A DNA stretch of 64,000 bases from Salirhabdus euzebyi (GTDB taxonomy: Bacteria > Bacillota > Bacilli > Bacillales > Alkalibacillaceae): positions 1 through 64,000 of the forward strand of contig NZ_JACHGH010000007.1 in NCBI RefSeq assembly GCF_014207435.1. Direction: 5' to 3'. Shown piece by piece: positions 42,082 to 49,607 of this stretch (positions are counted from its first letter, which is position 1; every line of letters begins with the position of its first letter). The notes under the pieces were generated by a model. It did no database searches, was not told the origin of the DNA, and saw nothing but the letters and a program-made list of their open reading frames with translations. Position numbers and translations under genes: made by a program.

Positions 42082-42759
42082 ATGGCTAAGATTCTAATAG
42101 TTGAAGATGAACAGAAGCTTGCACGAGTCATTCAATTAGAATTAGAGTATGAAGGATATAAAACAGGGATAGCCCATGATGGAAAATTAGCAACAGAACT
42201 AATTTCAGAGCAATCATGGGATCTAGTACTGTTAGACATATTACTTCCCAAGCTTAGCGGTTTAGAAGTATTAAGACGTGTACGAAAAGATGGTGTAGCT
42301 ATTCCAATTATCCTATTAACTGCCAGAGATGAGGTACATGATAAGGTAAGTGGATTAGATTTAGGGGCAAATGATTACATAACGAAGCCGTTTCAAATTG
42401 AAGAACTATTAGCTAGAATAAGAGCCCATTTAAGACAGAATCCTGTTCACTTAGATGTGATTAGTTTTGGAGAGCTATCTGTTAACCTCCAAACTCGACA
42501 GGTGAAACGAAAAGATACGACTATTGAGCTTACACCTAGAGAATTTGATTTACTTGTTTATTTAGTAAGAAACCAAAATCAAGTATTAACAAGAGAACAG
42601 ATTATGAATCAAGTATGGGGATATGATTATATAGGCGAAACAAATGTAGTAGATGTTTATATTCGATATTTAAGACAAAAGCTCGATAAGCCTTTTGACA
42701 ATTCTTATGTACAGACCATACGTGGGATTGGATATTCAATAAGGGAAAATGAATTATGA
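42082..42759 (+). CDS. OmpR-family response regulator (YkoG-like)
   Basis: A 225-residue regulator with receiver phospho-acceptor D52 (LVLLDILLP), K at about 102 (ITKPFQ) and a winged-helix DNA-binding domain (about 130-222). Its stop overlaps the kinase start by 4 bases. The trio regulator-kinase-PepSY protein resembles ykoGHI of B. subtilis. Confidence 0.9.
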   Translation: MAKILIVEDEQKLARVIQLELEYEGYKTGIAHDGKLATELISEQSWDLVLLDILLPKLSGLEVLRRVRKDGVAIPIILLTARDEVHDKVSGLDLGANDYITKPFQIEELLARIRAHLRQNPVHLDVISFGELSVNLQTRQVKRKDTTIELTPREFDLLVYLVRNQNQVLTREQIMNQVWGYDYIGETNVVDVYIRYLRQKLDKPFDNSYVQTIRGIGYSIRENEL

Positions 42760-44099
42760 AACTAAAAACCAAGATTCAGTTGCTTTTGACGTCCGTGATA
42801 TTGGTAGTTTTGCTACTAGTTAATACTGCCATTTTCTTTTTGTTTTATCGAATTTCGATTGATGCAGAAATTGATCGTATTAAAGCTGAAACGAGAGTGA
42901 TGATGGAAGCATTGTCAGCAAACACAGAAGTAAACCCAAGTGAACTATTAAAAGCATACATCCCTTCGAACGGTATGGCCCGGGTTATAAATGCACATCG
43001 GGAAACGCTACAGGTAGTAACAAAGGAAATAGAGTTTTATTCTTTACCAATAGTTTATGTTAACCGCGAAACAAACGAAGTAATAGTGGGTAATGATGGT
43101 ATTCGTTATGCTATAATTTCAATTCCGCTCATTTGGGAAAATGGAGAGGTGGTGACCCTACAAGTAACAGAGAAATTAGTAGGGATTCATGAAACAATGA
43201 ACACCTTGATTTATGTATTGTTGTTCTCCTCCTTGATTATGGTAATCCCAATAGTAATTGGTGGAGGCATAATAAGTAGATTATTAATAAAACCAATTCA
43301 AGCTTTAACAAACACAATGACGGAAAACTATAAACAGAGAAGCTGGAAGAAGATTGATCTACCGAGCAATTCCAAAGATGAATTATCACAGATGGGTACA
43401 GTATATAACCATATGATTGATCGTTTAAGGGAAAATTTTGAAAAGCAAGAGGAGTTTGTTTCTGACGCATCTCATGAATTGAAAACACCTATTTCTATTA
43501 TAAAGAGTTATTCGCATTTGTTAGATAGATGGGGTAAGGAAAAGGAAGAAGTTTATGAGGAGTCCATCCACGCCATACGTTCCGAAACAGAAAAAATGGA
43601 GCATTTAGTAGGACAACTGTTAGCTTTAGCAAAAAATCAGCAAAAGGAAAATTTACAGTTTGCCTCAATAGATGTTGTTTCCTTGGTTCAAGAGGTTATA
43701 CGTTTATTTACTGTCACCTATAACAGGAAGATAATCCTTTTTACAGACTTCCATCATCTACAGCTAAGTTGTGATCGTGAGAAAATAAACCAAGTACTAT
43801 ACATTTTACTTGATAATGCTTGTAAATACAGTCACGATGAGGTACATATTTACCTGAATAAGTCCCAACATGAAATAGAAATATCTATTCAAGATTTTGG
43901 GGAGGGGCTAACAGATACTGAAAGAAGTCGAATCTTTGATCGCTTTTACCGAGTGGATAAAGCGAGAAGTAGGGAAACAGGTGGTACAGGATTAGGTTTA
44001 ACGATTGCCCAGCATATTGTAGATGCTCATGGTGGAAAAATTTTGGTTAATAGTGAAGAAGGGCATGGTTCGACTTTTTCCATTTATTTACCTTATTAG
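42756..44099 (+). CDS. Sensor histidine kinase (YkoH-like)
   Basis: A 447-residue membrane kinase: transmembrane helices at about 9-32 and 150-175, an extracytoplasmic domain of about 115 residues between them, a HAMP segment, HisKA with H240 (SDASHELKTPIS), and an HATPase domain with GTGLGLTIAQ. Partner of the regulator at 42082. Confidence 0.9.
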   Translation: MKLKTKIQLLLTSVILVVLLLVNTAIFFLFYRISIDAEIDRIKAETRVMMEALSANTEVNPSELLKAYIPSNGMARVINAHRETLQVVTKEIEFYSLPIVYVNRETNEVIVGNDGIRYAIISIPLIWENGEVVTLQVTEKLVGIHETMNTLIYVLLFSSLIMVIPIVIGGGIISRLLIKPIQALTNTMTENYKQRSWKKIDLPSNSKDELSQMGTVYNHMIDRLRENFEKQEEFVSDASHELKTPISIIKSYSHLLDRWGKEKEEVYEESIHAIRSETEKMEHLVGQLLALAKNQQKENLQFASIDVVSLVQEVIRLFTVTYNRKIILFTDFHHLQLSCDREKINQVLYILLDNACKYSHDEVHIYLNKSQHEIEISIQDFGEGLTDTERSRIFDRFYRVDKARSRETGGTGLGLTIAQHIVDAHGGKILVNSEEGHGSTFSIYLPY

Positions 44100-44197
44100 T
44101 TCCTCTTCGTGTATTCTCATCAAATTCTAATCTAACACTCAGTGTCTTTTCATTATCTTTGTATATATTGTTAGTAACAAAGATTGGAGGGAAAATA

Positions 44198-44881
44198 GTG
44201 AAGAAAAAAATAGTAACTGTTGGTTTGGGAATGGTTTTGGTATTGGGGATTGGATTTGGTATATTCCTACTGAATGACGCTCCGAATTCGGCTAAATTAT
44301 CTGCAGAAGAAGCTGAAAATTTAGTGAAAAACCAATTTCTTGGTGAGGTTATGAAATTGGAGCTAGAAAAAAGCAACAATGGATACGTTTATGAAATAGA
44401 AATTGATGGCGATGATGGTAGTTATGAGCTATTGCTCGATGGTGATACAGGGGACATTTTGCACTTAGAAGAAAAAGAATCTAAAAATAATGAAAAAACA
44501 ACGACAGAAATAACAACAGATAAACCGAAAAACGATGATCAAAATCAAATAAAAGATGATGATAATAATAATGATGATTCAAAAGACGATAACAATAGTC
44601 ATGATGATTCAAAAGACAATAACAATAATAATAGTGATGATCAAGATGATAATAGCCAGAAAGAGCAAGTCCATACCAAGACGGTTATTTCACTAGAACA
44701 AGCGAAAGCTATTGCATTAAAAGAAGTAAATGGTGCCATCGAAGAAATCGAATTAGACGAAGATGACGGCAATTTGTTATATGAGGTGGAAATGGTTAAT
44801 GGGCAAGGTGAAATAGAGTTAGATATAGATGCTTACACTGGTGAAATATTAGTTATTTCTTTCGATTCACTTGATGATTAA
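44198..44881 (+). CDS. Secreted PepSY-domain protein (YkoI-like)
   Basis: A 227-residue protein with an N-terminal signal/anchor helix (about 6-24), one PepSY domain at about 35-90, an Asn/Asp-rich low-complexity linker at about 100-155, and a second PepSY domain at about 160-225. PepSY proteins often inhibit proteases or modulate sensor kinases outside the membrane. GTG start after TTGGAGGG. Its position after the kinase suggests it is the target or modulator. Confidence 0.85.
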   Translation: MKKKIVTVGLGMVLVLGIGFGIFLLNDAPNSAKLSAEEAENLVKNQFLGEVMKLELEKSNNGYVYEIEIDGDDGSYELLLDGDTGDILHLEEKESKNNEKTTTEITTDKPKNDDQNQIKDDDNNNDDSKDDNNSHDDSKDNNNNNSDDQDDNSQKEQVHTKTVISLEQAKAIALKEVNGAIEEIELDEDDGNLLYEVEMVNGQGEIELDIDAYTGEILVISFDSLDD

Positions 44882-44894
44882 ATAACTATTCGTT

Positions 44895-44936
44895 TAAAAA
44901 GACATTGATTTCTTATAGAATCGATGTCTTTTTATT
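44895..44936 (+). terminator. Terminator of ykoGHI-like operon
   Basis: AAAAAGACATTGATT and AATCGATGTCTTTTT arms with a T-rich tail. Confidence 0.88.
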
Positions 44937-45025
44937 TTCATTCTTTTTTTATGAAAGGATTAGATCTATTACTTTTGGATATTAGCCTAAATTAAAAGAA
45001 GTTGTTGCGAATATAAAAGGCCAAA

Positions 45026-45034
45026 CATATGGTA
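45026..45034 (+). promoter_or_regulatory. Sigma-K-like -10 element
   Basis: CATATGGTA is a perfect CATAnnnTA. The expected AC 17 bases upstream is GC instead. Located 34 bases before the repeat-protein gene. Confidence 0.4.
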
Positions 45035-45067
45035 ATGGTGTAGATTCCCTAAGGAGGTATAAGCATA

Positions 45068-45541
45068 ATGCCACATTATAATAATGGATTTTATGGAAAC
45101 AATCCATATTGGAACACGCAAAACCCTGCTTACCCACAAAATTTTGAGGGCCAATTCCCAGGAGCAAACGGAGGAAACTGGCAAGGTCAGTTGCCACCAA
45201 ATTTTGAAGGCCCACTCCCAGGACCAAATGGTCAAGGATGGCCGCAATACCCACCAAACTTTGAAGGTCCATTGCCAGGACCAAACGGTGGAAGCTGGCA
45301 AGGTCAATTGCCACCAAATTTTGAAGGCCCACTCCCAGGACCAAATGGTCAAGGATGGCCACAATACCCGCCAAATTTCGAAGGTCCATTACCGGGGCCA
45401 AACGGAGGAAATTGGCAAGGTCAATTGCCACCAAACTTTGAAGGTCCCCTTCCTGGACCAAATGTTCAAGGGTATCCACAGTACCAACAAAATTTCGGTG
45501 GGCAATTCCCGGGTGCAAACGGTCAAGGTTGGCAACAATAG
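45068..45541 (+). CDS. Pro/Gly/Asn-rich tandem-repeat protein, probable spore surface
   Basis: A 157-residue protein made almost entirely of repeats. Units PPNFEGPLPGPNGQGWPQY (19 residues) alternate with PPNFEGPLPGPNGGNWQGQL-type units (20 residues), a 39-residue (117-bp) higher-order period. Both ends carry shorter, diverged QNFEGQFPGANG units. It contains no cysteine, signal peptide or charged core. A strong AAGGAGGT precedes the ATG, and a sigma-K-like -10 lies upstream, so a spore coat or exosporium role is plausible. No family recognised. Confidence 0.8.
   Translation: MPHYNNGFYGNNPYWNTQNPAYPQNFEGQFPGANGGNWQGQLPPNFEGPLPGPNGQGWPQYPPNFEGPLPGPNGGSWQGQLPPNFEGPLPGPNGQGWPQYPPNFEGPLPGPNGGNWQGQLPPNFEGPLPGPNVQGYPQYQQNFGGQFPGANGQGWQQ
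45145..45530 (+). repeat. 117-bp tandem DNA repeats within repeat protein
   Basis: The DNA repeats closely along with the protein, with third-position changes between units. Unit number is therefore likely to vary between strains by recombination or slippage. Confidence 0.8.
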
Positions 45542-45566
45542 TAGAAAATCAATTATAATAATCGCA

Positions 45567-45602
45567 AATGAAAAATCCACTTTTTAAAGTGGATTTTTCA
45601 TT
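45567..45602 (+). terminator. Terminator after repeat-protein gene
   Basis: AATGAAAAATCCACTTT and AAAGTGGATTTTTCATT form a long hairpin with internal T-runs. Confidence 0.88.
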
Positions 45603-45709
45603 TGTATGAAGTATTTTCTTATGTGGAAGGTTTGGATCGCCATGATTAATTCTAATGTTTTGGGGTATACCTAAACTAAGAATTATTATGTGAGGGGGAT
45701 ACATGCGCT

Positions 45710-46519
45710 ATGAGTAAAACACACCAGGAACGGATTGAACTACATGAATTTAATAACCTTACGAAAACATTAAGCTTTAATATGTACGATATATGCTTCA
45801 CGAAAACGAAAGAAGAACGGGAAGCATACATAGAGTACATCGATGAACAATATAATGCAGACAGACTAACAGAAATATTAAATAACGTAGCCGAAATCAT
45901 AGGTGCACACGTTTTAAATATAGCCAAGCAAGATTATGTTCCCCAAGGAGCTAGTGTAACAATTTTAGTATCAGAAGGTCCTGTTGTAGAAGTTCCTACA
46001 GATTCGATGGAGGAAACACCGGGTCCATTGCCTGACAATGTTGTTACCCAATTAGATAAAAGCCATATCACTGTTCATACCTACCCAGAGTATCATCCTT
46101 ATGAAGGTATAAGTACCTTTAGAGCGGATATAGATGTATCTACTTGTGGGGAAATATCGCCGTTAAAAGCGTTAAATTATTTAATTCACTCTTTTGATAC
46201 AGATATTATGACAATGGATTATCGGGTAAGAGGATTTACACGGGATAAAAATGGCAAAAAACTTTTTATCGATCATGACATTAACTCTATTCAAAACTAC
46301 ATTACCGATGATGTTCGAAATCAATATCAAATGATAGATGTAAATGTATTTCAAGAGCATATATTCCACACAAAATGTAAGCTAAGAAACTTTGATTTAA
46401 ACAATTATCTTTTTGGCTATACAAAGGCCAAACTTTCAACAGAAGAACAAAAAGAAATTACCGAAAAAGTACAAACAGAAATGGATGAAATTTTTTATGG
46501 TAAAAATTTTGATTCATGA
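45710..46519 (+). CDS. speD: S-adenosylmethionine decarboxylase proenzyme, long form
   Basis: A 269-residue class 1A (E. coli-like) AdoMet decarboxylase, which supplies aminopropyl groups for spermidine. Self-cleavage at K117-S118 ([16 protein letters not shown]) forms the pyruvoyl group; the [17 protein letters not shown] segment carries the processing/catalytic Cys. B. subtilis uses a much shorter SpeH (about 126 residues), so the long form is notable. It overlaps the convergent regulator gene by 6 bases. No spermidine synthase gene is adjacent. Confidence 0.93.
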   Translation: MSKTHQERIELHEFNNLTKTLSFNMYDICFTKTKEEREAYIEYIDEQYNADRLTEILNNVAEIIGAHVLNIAKQDYVPQGASVTILVSEGPVVEVPTDSMEETPGPLPDNVVTQLDKSHITVHTYPEYHPYEGISTFRADIDVSTCGEISPLKALNYLIHSFDTDIMTMDYRVRGFTRDKNGKKLFIDHDINSIQNYITDDVRNQYQMIDVNVFQEHIFHTKCKLRNFDLNNYLFGYTKAKLSTEEQKEITEKVQTEMDEIFYGKNFDS

Positions 46520-47200
46520 TTCTAATGGTAGGTGAATAGTTAACAGGTTTGGATTCTTTGCATCAAATAGTTCTAAGCTGTAATTTTTCGGATTAAGCTT
46601 TATTCCTTGTTTCTTCAGCTTTTCCATCATGTGAAAATATGTTTGATCTGTGTCTTCTCTTTCTTCACTACCAAAATGATTGTACACAACATATTCACGG
46701 GTAGGTAATGAGATAGTGACCATATTTTCAGGAACAGGAAAAGGTTTTGTTACTTCTACTCCTGCAATATAATGATAAATGTGACTTCGGCTAAGAGAAA
46801 CACCTATATAAGATTCTTTATGTAACAGGTTTTTAATTTCTGTTTTTCTTTTATGGAGTTCCTTCCATAAAAATGGTTTAAAGGATTTCGACATATAGAA
46901 TGCTGTAAAAGGAGCCTTAAATTCTAGACCTATCACATGTGTTGTAGGTTTTATTACCTTATTTACCGAAACAGCCTTTTTGCCTAAAAAAGGCTGTTTT
47001 GTTTTTGTTTGAAGGAGGCTATAACCGCCGTTTTTGCCCATATTTGAATATAAAGGGACACCATATCCACTCAATTCGTGTAAATATCTAAGCATGGTTC
47101 GATAGGATACATCAAATTCTAAAGCAAGTTCTTCGACTGTAAAGTTTTGTTTTTCATAAACCCTTACCATTAGTTCTATTAGGCGCTGAGATTTAGTCAT
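46514..47200 (-). CDS. HTH regulator with GyrI-like effector domain
   Basis: A 228-residue protein. Residues 1-65 form a DeoR/YafY-type helix-turn-helix ([19 protein letters not shown]). The C-terminal part (about 95-228) is a GyrI-like small-molecule-binding domain similar to the divergently encoded protein at 47292 (shared VEV-x10-PxNMVxxSxPT pattern). It probably represses its own and the divergent promoter through the palindrome at 47228-47242. Confidence 0.82.
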   Translation of the reverse strand: MTKSQRLIELMVRVYEKQNFTVEELALEFDVSYRTMLRYLHELSGYGVPLYSNMGKNGGYSLLQTKTKQPFLGKKAVSVNKVIKPTTHVIGLEFKAPFTAFYMSKSFKPFLWKELHKRKTEIKNLLHKESYIGVSLSRSHIYHYIAGVEVTKPFPVPENMVTISLPTREYVVYNHFGSEEREDTDQTYFHMMEKLKKQGIKLNPKNYSLELFDAKNPNLLTIHLPLES

Positions 47201-47226
47201 ATTTTTTACTCCCTTTAATTTAAAAC

Positions 47227-47254
47227 CTGACAGTTATTGTCATAGTTTTATAAT
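47227..47254 (+). promoter_or_regulatory. Divergent promoter with TGACA-N5-TGTCA operator
   Basis: The -35 CTGACA (47227-47232), a 16-base spacer and a perfect TATAAT (47249-47254) drive the GyrI-like gene. The palindrome TGACAGTTATTGTCA (47228-47242) overlaps the -35, so a bound repressor would block it. Confidence 0.75.
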
Positions 47255-47291
47255 AGAATAAATGTATGATATTGGAAAGGAGTTAAAAAGT

Positions 47292-47780
47292 ATGTCAGTC
47301 GAACAAAAAAATGAAGCAGTTGTAGTGAACAAGGAAGCTTTTAAAGCTGTGGGTTTAAAATGGGAAGGGACTTTCGAGGAAGCCGGAGCAGGTGAAATTC
47401 GAAAGGTTCATGCTCAAATGCAAGAAAGACTTAACGAGATTCAGCATGTCGTTAATCCAGAAACCTTATTAGGATTATCCTATCATGCAAGACCAGATGG
47501 AAAAGGTTTTACGCATTACGCTGTAGTGGAAGTAGAGAAAATAGAGGAAGTTCCCACAAATATGGTAAGCCTTTCTGTACCGACACTTAGCTATGCCAAA
47601 TGTGGGCATAAAAAAGGTCAGGACATCAGTCAATCTTATAATAATATTTATGCGTGGATTGCTAGCCAAGGTTATAAGGAAAATAATGTTGACCATTTAA
47701 CACATTTTGAAAAATATCCAATGAAGCAAGATCCTTATACAGAGGAGCCCGAGTTTGAAATTTTGATTCCTGTGAAGTAA
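47292..47780 (+). CDS. GyrI-like small-molecule-binding protein
   Basis: A 162-residue single GyrI-like domain with ALGLKWEGTF-like first strand and ITHYAVVEVEKIEEVPTNM-like segment, related to the effector domains of AraC/Rob and to YdeE-type proteins. It likely binds or sequesters a hydrophobic or toxic compound. The start at 47292 follows AAAGGAG by 9 bases; an in-frame ATG at 47262 lies upstream of that site. Confidence 0.8.
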   Translation: MSVEQKNEAVVVNKEAFKAVGLKWEGTFEEAGAGEIRKVHAQMQERLNEIQHVVNPETLLGLSYHARPDGKGFTHYAVVEVEKIEEVPTNMVSLSVPTLSYAKCGHKKGQDISQSYNNIYAWIASQGYKENNVDHLTHFEKYPMKQDPYTEEPEFEILIPVK

Positions 47781-47788
47781 TAAAGGAA

Positions 47789-47828
47789 AAACCTTGAGGT
47801 AATGTGTTTCTTACCTCAAGGTTTTTAT
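47789..47828. terminator. Bidirectional terminator
   Basis: AAACCTTGAGGTAA and TTACCTCAAGGTTT arms with T-runs on both sides, between convergent genes. Confidence 0.9.
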
Positions 47829-47834
47829 TGCTAG

Positions 47835-48206
47835 TTATTGAACAACTAATTGTGCAGTCATTTCTGCGTGGCCTTCACCACAAGGTACGTTACAGATGAT
47901 TGTATATTCTCCAGCTTCTAGTGTTGCTGTTGCCGTTCCTTCACCATCTATCTTCACATCAGTGCCATTAATTGTAATGCCGTGGAATCCTTCTTCGTTT
48001 ATAAGTTCAAACGTAACTTCCCCTGCAGGCACAGTGTATGTGTCTTCTGCAAAGTCCCAGTTTGTTGCTACAAGTTCTACAGTTGAAGAAGTTCCTTCAC
48101 CACCACTTGCATCATCACTTCCGCTAGTAGCGTTATCGTCACCACCACATGCTGCTAAGGCTAAAAGCAAAAGGGTAAATAAAGAAGTTAACATTAATTT
48201 TTTCAT
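47835..48206 (-). CDS. Free-standing CuA-domain lipoprotein
   Basis: A 123-residue lipoprotein with lipobox LAAC (Cys20) and a Gly/Ser/Asp-rich linker to residue 42, followed by a cupredoxin fold. The full CuA ligand set is present: H75 in EGFHGI, then C105-x3-C109-x3-H113-x2-M116. It lacks the transmembrane hairpin of oxidase subunit II, so it is a membrane-tethered electron carrier or copper donor. GAGGAGG precedes the ATG. An Fnr-like box lies upstream. It neighbours the heme-copper enzyme operon on the same strand. Confidence 0.85.
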   Translation of the reverse strand: MKKLMLTSLFTLLLLALAACGGDDNATSGSDDASGGEGTSSTVELVATNWDFAEDTYTVPAGEVTFELINEEGFHGITINGTDVKIDGEGTATATLEAGEYTIICNVPCGEGHAEMTAQLVVQ

Positions 48207-48283
48207 GAGTAAATCCTCCTCTTTCTTATTGAAAGTTTGATTTTCCTTACAACTTAATCATAGTAGGTTTACTATTTGTGCAG

Positions 48284-48299
48284 TATGATTTAAGTCACA
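48284..48299 (-). promoter_or_regulatory. Fnr-like box upstream of CuA lipoprotein
   Basis: On the minus strand TGTGA-CTTAAA-TCATA matches TGTGA-N6-TCACA in 9 of 10 positions. Its centre is about 38-41 bases upstream of the start site predicted from TACTAT (48265-48260), the class II activation distance. Confidence 0.55.
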
Positions 48300-48334
48300 C
48301 ATTTTGCTCTGTCATAAAAAGTTCACAAATATTC

Positions 48335-48892
48335 TTATTCAAACTCTGAGTGATCAAAAAAGATTAATTGGAGCAAATAAATAATTAAAATAGCAGCTGT
48401 TGCTAACGATCCCCAGCCAAGTGTTTTTTGTTCAATCATTAAATAGTTATTACAGATTTGCTCATCAACAGCGACGTAAATCCAACCAAGGATGACAAAG
48501 GTTAATATAAAATATACAAAAGTAATATCTTTACCAATTGAATGTAGCTTCTTCCAACTATCTCTTAGTGGAATACCTGCTAAAAATGGAAGACTAAAAA
48601 ATTTAAAAGCTTCTACAAAGGGAATAGTTAAAGCCTCATCCATTGCTCTAGGTAGCATCCAATAGCTAACGATGATGATAAATAGAAGAATTCCCGGTAT
48701 TCCGTTTTGGTTCCATTTTTCAAAAAACTTCGGACACTTTTGTAGAAAGTATGGCGCCATTAAAAAACCTGAAATGATCAATAATGGCATCTGCATATGC
48801 ATGTGTACGATCATGATGGATTCTAAAAGCGACGAGACGGGAGGGAGTATCATGAATAAATACAAGATTAGTCCATATTTTGCTTGTTTCAT
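48335..48892 (-). CDS. Multi-pass membrane protein of heme-copper enzyme cluster
   Basis: A 185-residue protein with five predicted transmembrane helices. The second region includes a His/Met-rich VHMHMQMP segment that could bind copper. Its general layout recalls CtaG-type assembly factors, but I cannot assign it. It lies 3 bases after the Sco gene on the same strand and probably serves assembly of the CuA or CuB centres. Confidence 0.65.
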   Translation of the reverse strand: MKQAKYGLILYLFMILPPVSSLLESIMIVHMHMQMPLLIISGFLMAPYFLQKCPKFFEKWNQNGIPGILLFIIIVSYWMLPRAMDEALTIPFVEAFKFFSLPFLAGIPLRDSWKKLHSIGKDITFVYFILTFVILGWIYVAVDEQICNNYLMIEQKTLGWGSLATAAILIIYLLQLIFFDHSEFE

Positions 48893-48895
48893 AGA

Positions 48896-49540
48896 CTACC
48901 CCTCCTTCTCATAGTTTACATAGGTCATAACCGTATCAGTCGCTTCATTAATCTGTGTATAGTCCATTACTTCAACGAGCTTTCCGTTTCGATCAACTAA
49001 ATAAAAGGCAGAGTTATGCTGGAAGTTTCCGTATCCATCAGGTATAACGACTACTCCGAATCTATCTAATAGTTGTTGTAACTCTAGTTCGTTTTCAACT
49101 CTTGCCATTCTCCATGTTTCTCCGTCACTACCAAAGTAGGAACGATATTTTTCTAACGTTTCCGGCCCATCATTAGTAGGATCAAAACTAATACTTAAAA
49201 AGAGTATGTCTTTACCAATATGCGGACTAGGGATTTTGTCATAAACTTTTGCCATATTCATTTCTAATTGAGGACATACTGTACCACAGTTTGTATACAT
49301 GAATGTTATAAAAACGTATTTGCCCTCTGCAAATTCTTGTAACGTATATGTTCTCTTTTTACTATCCTCGAGTGTTACGGATGGAAAGTCAGGTTTACTT
49401 TTCATTAGTTCATATGTTCTTGCACTTTCTGCAGTGTAAGCTTTAAAGCCATCTGTACCGATATAGAATAGAAAGAAACCAAAGATGAAAACAATTAATA
49501 CAGAAAGTCTGTTTCGTGTTTTTCCACTCAAATCGATCAC
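48896..49540 (-). CDS. Sco1/SenC copper chaperone
   Basis: A 214-residue protein with an N-terminal anchor helix (about 12-30) and a thioredoxin fold. The copper-binding CGTVC is near residue 86, and the distal His is expected in the region near FQHNSAFYLVD (about 174-184). Sco proteins load copper into CuA of subunit II. It follows the subunit I gene after a hairpin. Confidence 0.9.
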   Translation of the reverse strand: MIDLSGKTRNRLSVLIVFIFGFFLFYIGTDGFKAYTAESARTYELMKSKPDFPSVTLEDSKKRTYTLQEFAEGKYVFITFMYTNCGTVCPQLEMNMAKVYDKIPSPHIGKDILFLSISFDPTNDGPETLEKYRSYFGSDGETWRMARVENELELQQLLDRFGVVVIPDGYGNFQHNSAFYLVDRNGKLVEVMDYTQINEATDTVMTYVNYEKEG

Positions 49541-49555
49541 TTCCTTTTCATTTGA

Positions 49556-49595
49556 ATGCCTGCCACCTGTCGATTTTTCGACAAGTGACAGGCAC
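49556..49595 (-). repeat. Intercistronic hairpin (REP-like)
   Basis: Two 18-base arms (ATGCCTGCCACCTGTCGA and TCGACAAGTGACAGGCAC) with a 4-base loop lie between the subunit I stop and sco. Three mismatches/GU pairs interrupt the stem. It may attenuate or protect the transcript. Confidence 0.75.
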
Positions 49596-49607
49596 TAATT
49601 TAGAAGG

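Noticed and set aside
44982-45518. Long minus-strand and alternative-frame open frames over the repeat-protein gene
   Set aside because: Tandem repeats keep all frames free of stops. Only the plus-strand frame from 45068 has a strong ribosome site and sensible composition.
45145-45530. Possible CRISPR-like array
   Set aside because: The repeats are contiguous, in frame and coding, with no unique spacers and no cas genes nearby.
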